From contig VTPC01090017.1 in assembly GCA_011009095.1 (NCBI GenBank), positions 94,636 to 158,635 on the forward strand: a stretch of 64,000 bases of DNA, in the 5' to 3' direction. A model generated the notes under the pieces. The model was not told the DNA's origin and made no database searches. It was given only the letters and a program-made list of their open reading frames with translations. Origin of the DNA: Ignelater luminosus. Taxonomy: Eukaryota; Arthropoda; Insecta; Coleoptera; Elateridae. How positions within the stretch are numbered: position 1 is the first letter of the stretch; each line of letters begins with the position of its first letter. The position numbers and the translations under genes are program-made. Positions 58,999-64,000 of the stretch are shown piece by piece.

Positions 58999-59142
58999 AA
59001 AACTGTGCCAGAAATTTCCAGCTAGAGAATAAATGTTGGGTTTGCTTTTGTTGTTCTTGTGAAATAGCTAATTTAAGTAATATTTTCTTAATTTTCTGGT
59101 AATCACACAAGAGGAGCGCGCCAAATAGTTTGAGAACCACTA
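58999..59142 (-). mobile_element. hAT-like element end
   Basis: Read on the minus strand, 59142 downwards begins TAGTGGTTCTCAAACT, the tip shared by many hAT elements (CAGTGGTTCTCAA type), then continues with CGCGCTCCTCTTGTGTG. The fragment directly abuts the truncated mariner at 58998. The opposite hAT end and an 8 bp duplication are not visible, so it is a partial copy. The minus-strand frame at 58946-59140 crosses both fragments and is not a gene. Confidence 0.5.
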
Positions 59143-59774
59143 AGTTAAGAAGTTTCGTGTCATGCTGTTAACTACCAAAGCACAACAGCCATTGACTTCA
59201 GTCGTTGGACAAAATAGTATACAGTTCAATCTGTCCTGATTTGTTGATGCAGGAATATTTTCTTTTGATAGGCACCGATTTCGAGATGCTGACTTTATTG
59301 CAGTTAAGGTTACTGACTCGAATTTTAGTTTGAATCTCTACGCAAGTGCAAATACAAAAAAGCTCTCCAGAACAGTTCAGTTGAAAATGTAAGTTCATCT
59401 CTTCAATGTAGCAGGAACAGAATTTTAGAAAAATCAAACAGCGCGATTGTGTTTTCTTTTCTGATAAAACCTTTACCAAAAGCCAGTAGCTTGTCCAGTG
59501 CAAATGTAATTAAAGGGAAAGTTTAGCTGTGAATCTGAAAGAAATGAAAACTAAAATTTTTGCAGTATCCTCTAGACTAACTGCAAACAACTAAGCTTTA
59601 CTTATAAAAGAAGCTTGAAACTAATAGGATAAGGATTTCTTCCAAATTACTTTTTGATCAAGGCTAGTAGCATAAAGTGAAAATAACGAATGCTATAGTT
59701 TAATTCAAAACGCAATTATTCTCTTGTTAGTTACCGTTTATACTTTAAAAAGTTTTAGGTACTTTAGCTTATTA
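59143..59774. other. Unassigned stretch
   Basis: No supported feature; the minus-strand frame at 59198-59503 (101 codons) resembles no family I know. Confidence 0.4.
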
Positions 59775-59776
59775 TA

Positions 59777-60295
59777 CAGGGTGTCCCGTAAATGCCAATA
59801 AACCTTTAGGTAGCAGCCTTTCTCAACTTCTTAAAATGCCAAAATTGAAAGCACGACTGTTCCAACGTACTTAGAATTGTCACACGAACCAAAAAAAAAG
59901 AAATTTAAACTTGGCAACGCTGTTGCAGGTCAACGAATGAAGTATGTCCCCTGCAAGGAGGCTTTCAATTCGGAAATATATTAAATAAGTAGGCTAATAA
60001 ATGATTTGCAAAATAAATTCAATTTTTAACAGCATCTTTAAAAAGAGAAGTCTAACAGTTCTATTCTTTATCAAGGGTAATTGTTGTTTCGACAGATTCA
60101 TTTGTTGAATTGGTAATGGTTTCGCTTGGATTCGATTCTTTGGTTTCTGTTTATTTAGTGTTAAAGATGTTAATTTCTGACCAGTTGTACAAGAAAACTA
60201 AGCTAAGGAGGAATTTTCTTTTTGCACATCTGCAATTAGCACTCATAGATGAAGATGTTTACCTGAAGCTTTATTGGCATTTATGGGACACCCTG
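59777..60295. mobile_element. 519 bp MITE with 36 bp inverted ends
   Basis: The left end (59777-59812, tip CAGGGTGTCCCGTAAATGCC) and right end (60260-60295, inverted) match at 33 of 36 positions, with TA on both sides (59775-59776 and 60296-60297). The interior has no transposase; the open frame at 60110-60310 simply runs out through the right end. This is a non-autonomous TA-inserting DNA element. Confidence 0.85.
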
Positions 60296-60297
60296 TA

Positions 60298-62770
60298 TTT
60301 GAATTTTTAATTTTTTTAATTTTTTTCTAATTGTAATAATATTGTCTGTCAGGTTAATGTTATATTCTTTTTGTTATTAAAAGGCCGGTTGTTTCTAGCC
60401 AGCTAACAATACTATTACGTATTTTACTTTTCACTACCTTTGAACTCATATACTGAAATTTATCACTTACTTTTGTTACAAACTCGGTGTATATTTATTA
60501 TAAAAGTCTAATTTATGGTAACGTGCAAGTATTTAGGTAAATCTTTTTTAATATACTGTTTTTCATTTATTTCTTCTACGCACAAGACCTAATCTATTAA
60601 TTTTTCTGTTAGATAAGGTAAAATTTGAATTTATAATTTCTATGATTACATTAACAACTTTTTAATTTTTTTATTATGTAAAAGTGAAAAATCGTTTAAA
60701 TACAAACCAGTTAGAAATACGATAGCTACAAACTTAATTTTTTTTCTATAACCTCTACAATTAATTAATCTTGCAAAAACATTAAAAATTCTTATAATGA
60801 ACCAGAATGTAATTTTTCATTTTTCTAATTCCGACAGTGAAATGAATAAACCAAATGATAATTACTTTTGTGTTTCAACTTACAATTAGATCGGTTGTCT
60901 TTCGTATCACAAAAGGGTTGGTGATCGTTTAAAAGTAAATTAACAAAAATTTTGGTAGAAAAAAATTACGAGAAGAACGCGCAGGGGAAATTTTAATTTT
61001 TCCTTTTGTTGTATTCCTCCAAATAAAATTTCCCTTTCACAATTCTACAAAAAATACGCGATCCCAAAGCTCTTCTAAATTTAAACTTCATTTAAGCTTA
61101 TGTCAAGTGCAAACAATAAGAAAACCAAGTTCTTTACAGGACAATAAAAAGATTATGGCGCTTTTTGTGTCCGTGTAGAACAATAACGAAATACACTTTG
61201 ACGTGACGAGGAACGAATTAACCGGAATGGTATTTAAAATAGAGTAATTGCTATAACACGTTTAGTCTAATTATCTTCATGACTTCGCAAGCATTGAGCC
61301 GAGAGAAGTAAAATGATAATGGAAGCGTAGAAATGCGTTTTAGATAAGAAATTCGTATAATTTGCGCGTCAGGGTTTTAGGACTCACATTAGGAGTTATA
61401 TGACATCACATTAGTGGGCCTAGAGATGGGGGGACGACTATGTGTGCCTGCCTTCCTTACTAACTTCCTGTTACAAATGCAAAACGGGTTTCTTCATCTC
61501 GTTTCTGGATTCACGGCCAGAAAAAAAGTGAAAATTGCTCCGTTACCGACTCGTATCTCCCTTTCTACTACCTCTTTTAAAGAAAGGTCGATTAAATACC
61601 TTGCAAAAAGTGTGGGTGCGAGATTATTTCAGGGAAATTATGTTTAAAACCTTCTTTCTATTTATTTAAAGATACGCCAAATTTCCAGTCTAACTCATGA
61701 AATGAATATTTTAAGTTTGGCGTTGCTTTAGATGTTTTCAACTTTGATATTTCAGGTATGTCGGAGTTCATTTAATATTTCCCACGAGTTCATTAAATTT
61801 ATAAAAAGATTTTTGTAGTCCCTAGGGTTATTTAGATTTAAAATATGCAAGTTCTATGTTACTAATGTACTAAAAGAATATTTTTAACTTACGTTAAAAT
61901 AACTAACATTGCTTAGTTTCAGAGAATTAAATAAGTCTAATTAAACATTTTAAGCATTAAATAATTAGCAAAATGTATTCTACTTGAGGAACTTTATATT
62001 TTAGTTTTATTACAATCTACTTTGTAATTAGAATTTGTTACAGTTGACATTTTAAAAATGCAAAAAGGCTTATAAAATGATTTTTTTCTTCCACGTAATT
62101 AATTGAAATATTGCAAAAAAAATGGATGAAGCTAAATTTTTGTAAAGGTCAAGTGTAGCATTTCAAATTGTCAATTTTGCTGGTAGCTATGTAATTACAA
62201 CATCAGTACTTACTAAGCTAAAAACCTCAACAATCAAAACTTGAAAACTGCAAAATGTGCATATTTGAAGATAAAAAAAAGCACAAATCACTAAAGAACG
62301 ATTGACGTAATAGCTAAAAAATAATTTGCTTGCTGGACGTATTAAAAGTTCCTACAGCTGTCATTTACTTTGCGATATTGCAAAGTTCTAGATGACACTT
62401 AATGGGTGTGATTTAAGTGTGATCTTTTATCTTTGTGCAGTAACTTTGCTACTTTTTCCGTATTTACTGTACATTGTATAGCAAACATATTGGGTCAGTA
62501 AACTTAAACAGTCTCTAATTACCATGGCAACCGATTTCGACCTTTTTTTTCTTGTTAAGATACAATAAGCTATACGTCTTCAGATTTTTAAAGAAGCTTA
62601 GTTCGTAAAAGGAGAGCAGAAACTGGGCCATTGTTTTTCAAATTAGTGAAAGGTCTTTGACACTGGCGAGTAATTCTTAAAATACGGCATCTCAATTTCC
62701 AATCAGTTCCAAAGTAACAAGAACAGTGAACTGAGTCTGATACAACACCAAGAAATCAGATGCCACCATT
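60298..62770. other. Unassigned AT-rich stretch
   Basis: Nothing recognised. The plus-strand frame at 61414-61647 lies in a slightly GC-richer patch but has no domain I know. Confidence 0.45.
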
Positions 62771-62772
62771 TA

Positions 62773-62960
62773 TTATCCATAATGCTTACTAAATGTACAC
62801 TCGAGAGCTGCAGAGGTTGGTTGTGGTGCACTCGTAGCAGGAATGAACATGCTCCTTGTAGTTGCTTTCATACCCGACGAAATCGACAGTGGTGAAACCT
62901 GCGGCAGACTAGAGAATTGTAACTCTCTTGATGTGTCTTCTAAGACTGGCCAGATCAAAC
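62773..62960 (-). pseudogene. Possible hAT transposase C-terminus fossil
   Basis: On the minus strand an open frame of 61 codons contains FIPATSAP and, after a short insertion-like segment, ECTFSKHYG. hAT transposases end in a dimerisation region with 'L.IPATSAPSERxFSxxG'. The preceding LQFSSLPQVSPLSIS could be the 'YL..P.......PL' part. The match is short and interrupted. It could be coincidence. Confidence 0.35.
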
Positions 62961-63269
62961 ATCACGTACCTCTCCCCGCTTTGTATTACATCTAGCGAAT
63001 GCCAAATTGAGCCTTCCATCACAGTACTAAAGGTATTATCCTATATATAGTTAGAGAGGAATATAACTTATAACAGTTACTGCTGCTTTGCAGTAGATTT
63101 GACTTTGACTCGGGCTGAATCTAAATTGCAATGTTGAGGTTGCGTGGGAAACAGCAGAGAAAATAACAAATTTAACTATTATTGCTCATTCTTTTGCTTT
63201 GTAAAGAGTTTTAACATTTGTATGTCAGTACGACAGAAAGAGATGTAATGGAAATGGCACGCAACGGCA
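62961..63269. other. Unassigned stretch
   Basis: Nothing firm; part may be the upstream portion of the LINE fossil that follows. Confidence 0.4.
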
Positions 63270-63530
63270 GACTAATTTAACATATGCAGCAGAAACACTA
63301 GTAGAAGTACAAAAAATGCTAGGGACTACAAAAACAAAGGCATTGAGAAAGATTGTATGAGAAAGCTGATTAGATAAAATCCTAATTTAAGACGTAAGGT
63401 AATGATGTGGAATTCAAAACATTCAAGAGAGGGTAGAATACTTAAGGGTAATTAAGGATCAAATGAATATAACAAGAATGGACAAATCAAACATATCCAG
63501 AAACAAAAGCCCAAGGGATGGATGAAGAGT
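63270..63530 (+). pseudogene. LINE C-terminal fossil (YAAET...CGIQ type)
   Basis: The plus strand reads LTYAAETLVEVQKMLGTTKT, then KALRKIV at 63276-63356. In a later frame it reads CGIQNIQERVEYL, then ITRMDKSNISRNKSPRDG to about 63522. This is the order at the C-terminus of a common insect LINE group ('LTYAAETR......LR..E...LRkI', 'CGI.dI..W....R.eW..HisRM...R..kiArD.sP.GrRs.GRP'). Stops separate the blocks and the GRP tail is lost. The clade is not certain. It is a separate element from those at 4.4, 33 and 56.7 kb. Confidence 0.65.
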
Positions 63531-63573
63531 CTGAAATAAAACAAGATTTTAGCTTTAGAAAGAAAGATACGAT

Positions 63574-63618
63574 AAAGAAGAAAAAGAAAAAGAAGAAGAA
63601 GAAGAAGAAAGAGAAGAA
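63574..63618. repeat. Purine microsatellite (AAG)n
   Basis: An uninterrupted A/G tract with AAG periodicity. It produces a poly-Lys frame on the plus strand and a poly-Phe frame on the minus strand, neither of which is a gene. Confidence 0.85.
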
Positions 63619-63619
63619 C

Positions 63620-64000
63620 CAACCAGTCCATATCGCCTCCTTATACACGTGTTGCGCCAAGATAACTCTTGGTATAGCCCTCATCATAAAAATCAAATAT
63701 TCGAGAGCGTGAGATATCTCCCCACAATGCATCTATCGATCACCCGACCGCACGTCTATGGGCAGCAACTTTTCTATGTTATACCACCAGATATCATTGT
63801 ACGTACAAGGAGTGCTTTCTCGAAACAGAAGAGCGCATAACACTTTTTATACATCTTTATCTTTTCTCTATGATGGTTAAGGTTTTGGAGTTGATAGGAC
63901 GTACCGTACCGGCACAAATGACGAAAAACCAAAAATAAGGAATTTACAAGAAACTTTAAATCTCCAAAATTCCTGTGGCGATTTTAATGGAATATGGAGG
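63620..64000. other. Unassigned end of window
   Basis: A plus-strand frame at 63649-63840 stays open but matches nothing I know. No other feature. Confidence 0.4.

Noticed and set aside
63487..63732. Poly-Phe and poly-Lys frames
   Set aside because: Direct translation of the (AAG)n microsatellite.
1..64000. CRISPR arrays, rRNA, tRNA, bacterial operons or phage genes
   Set aside because: No regularly spaced repeats, no rRNA or tRNA folds, and no gene packing of that kind were seen anywhere in the window.

Overview
This is AT-rich animal DNA, most likely from an insect. Three things point that way: two mariner families of insect type (a DD41D 'rosa-like' pair and a DD34D element), LINE, Ty3/Gypsy, pogo and hAT fossils in every state of decay, and long tracts with no bacterial-type gene packing, ribosome-binding sites or operons. 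Short TTAGG-type motifs (the insect telomere unit) occur inside one inverted repeat, which fits but proves nothing. The order cannot be fixed from the sequence. I found no complete host protein-coding gene. The window reads as intergenic or intronic DNA from a large genome.

Layout. 1-6.2 kb is mostly unassigned, with one LINE fossil near 4.4 kb. 6.4-8.0 kb holds two copies of a ~325 bp repeat, one flanked by a 23 bp near-perfect direct repeat. 10.0-10.35 kb has a locally GC-richer patch with a possible minus-strand first exon. 10.9-17.9 kb holds small inverted repeats, some coding-like but unassignable sequence, and a perfect 28 bp palindrome. 18.54-19.85 kb is DD41D mariner copy 1, killed by one stop codon. 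19.9-21.7 kb has hairpins and a fragment resembling a pfkB sugar kinase. 24.55-25.85 kb is a DD34D mariner with a frameshifted transposase. 28.47-28.68 kb is a small MITE.

32.2-35.6 kb is a nested structure: an inverted-repeat DNA element with a hAT-like right end and a degenerate ~30 bp array, carrying a dead RTE-like LINE inside. 36.07-37.18 kb is a non-autonomous hAT-like element. 37.9-39.1 kb is bounded by ~150 bp inverted arms. 43.6-44.4 kb is another interspersed repeat. 47.04-48.34 kb is DD41D mariner copy 2, whose 361-residue transposase is intact. Beyond it lie fossils of Ty3/Gypsy integrase (49.1 kb), a Jockey-like LINE (56.7 kb), pogo transposase (57.9 kb), mariner plus a hAT end (58.7-59.1 kb), a 519 bp MITE (59.8 kb), a possible hAT C-terminus (62.8 kb) and another LINE (63.3 kb).

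The only gene that looks able to make a working product is the copy 2 transposase. It could in principle act on both copies, because both keep identical 31 bp terminal inverted repeats. I see no new multi-gene system. The most unusual objects are the young DD41D pair, the nested inverted-repeat structure at 32-35.6 kb, the long inverted repeat at 37.9-39.1 kb and the kinase-like fragment at 21.4-21.7 kb.
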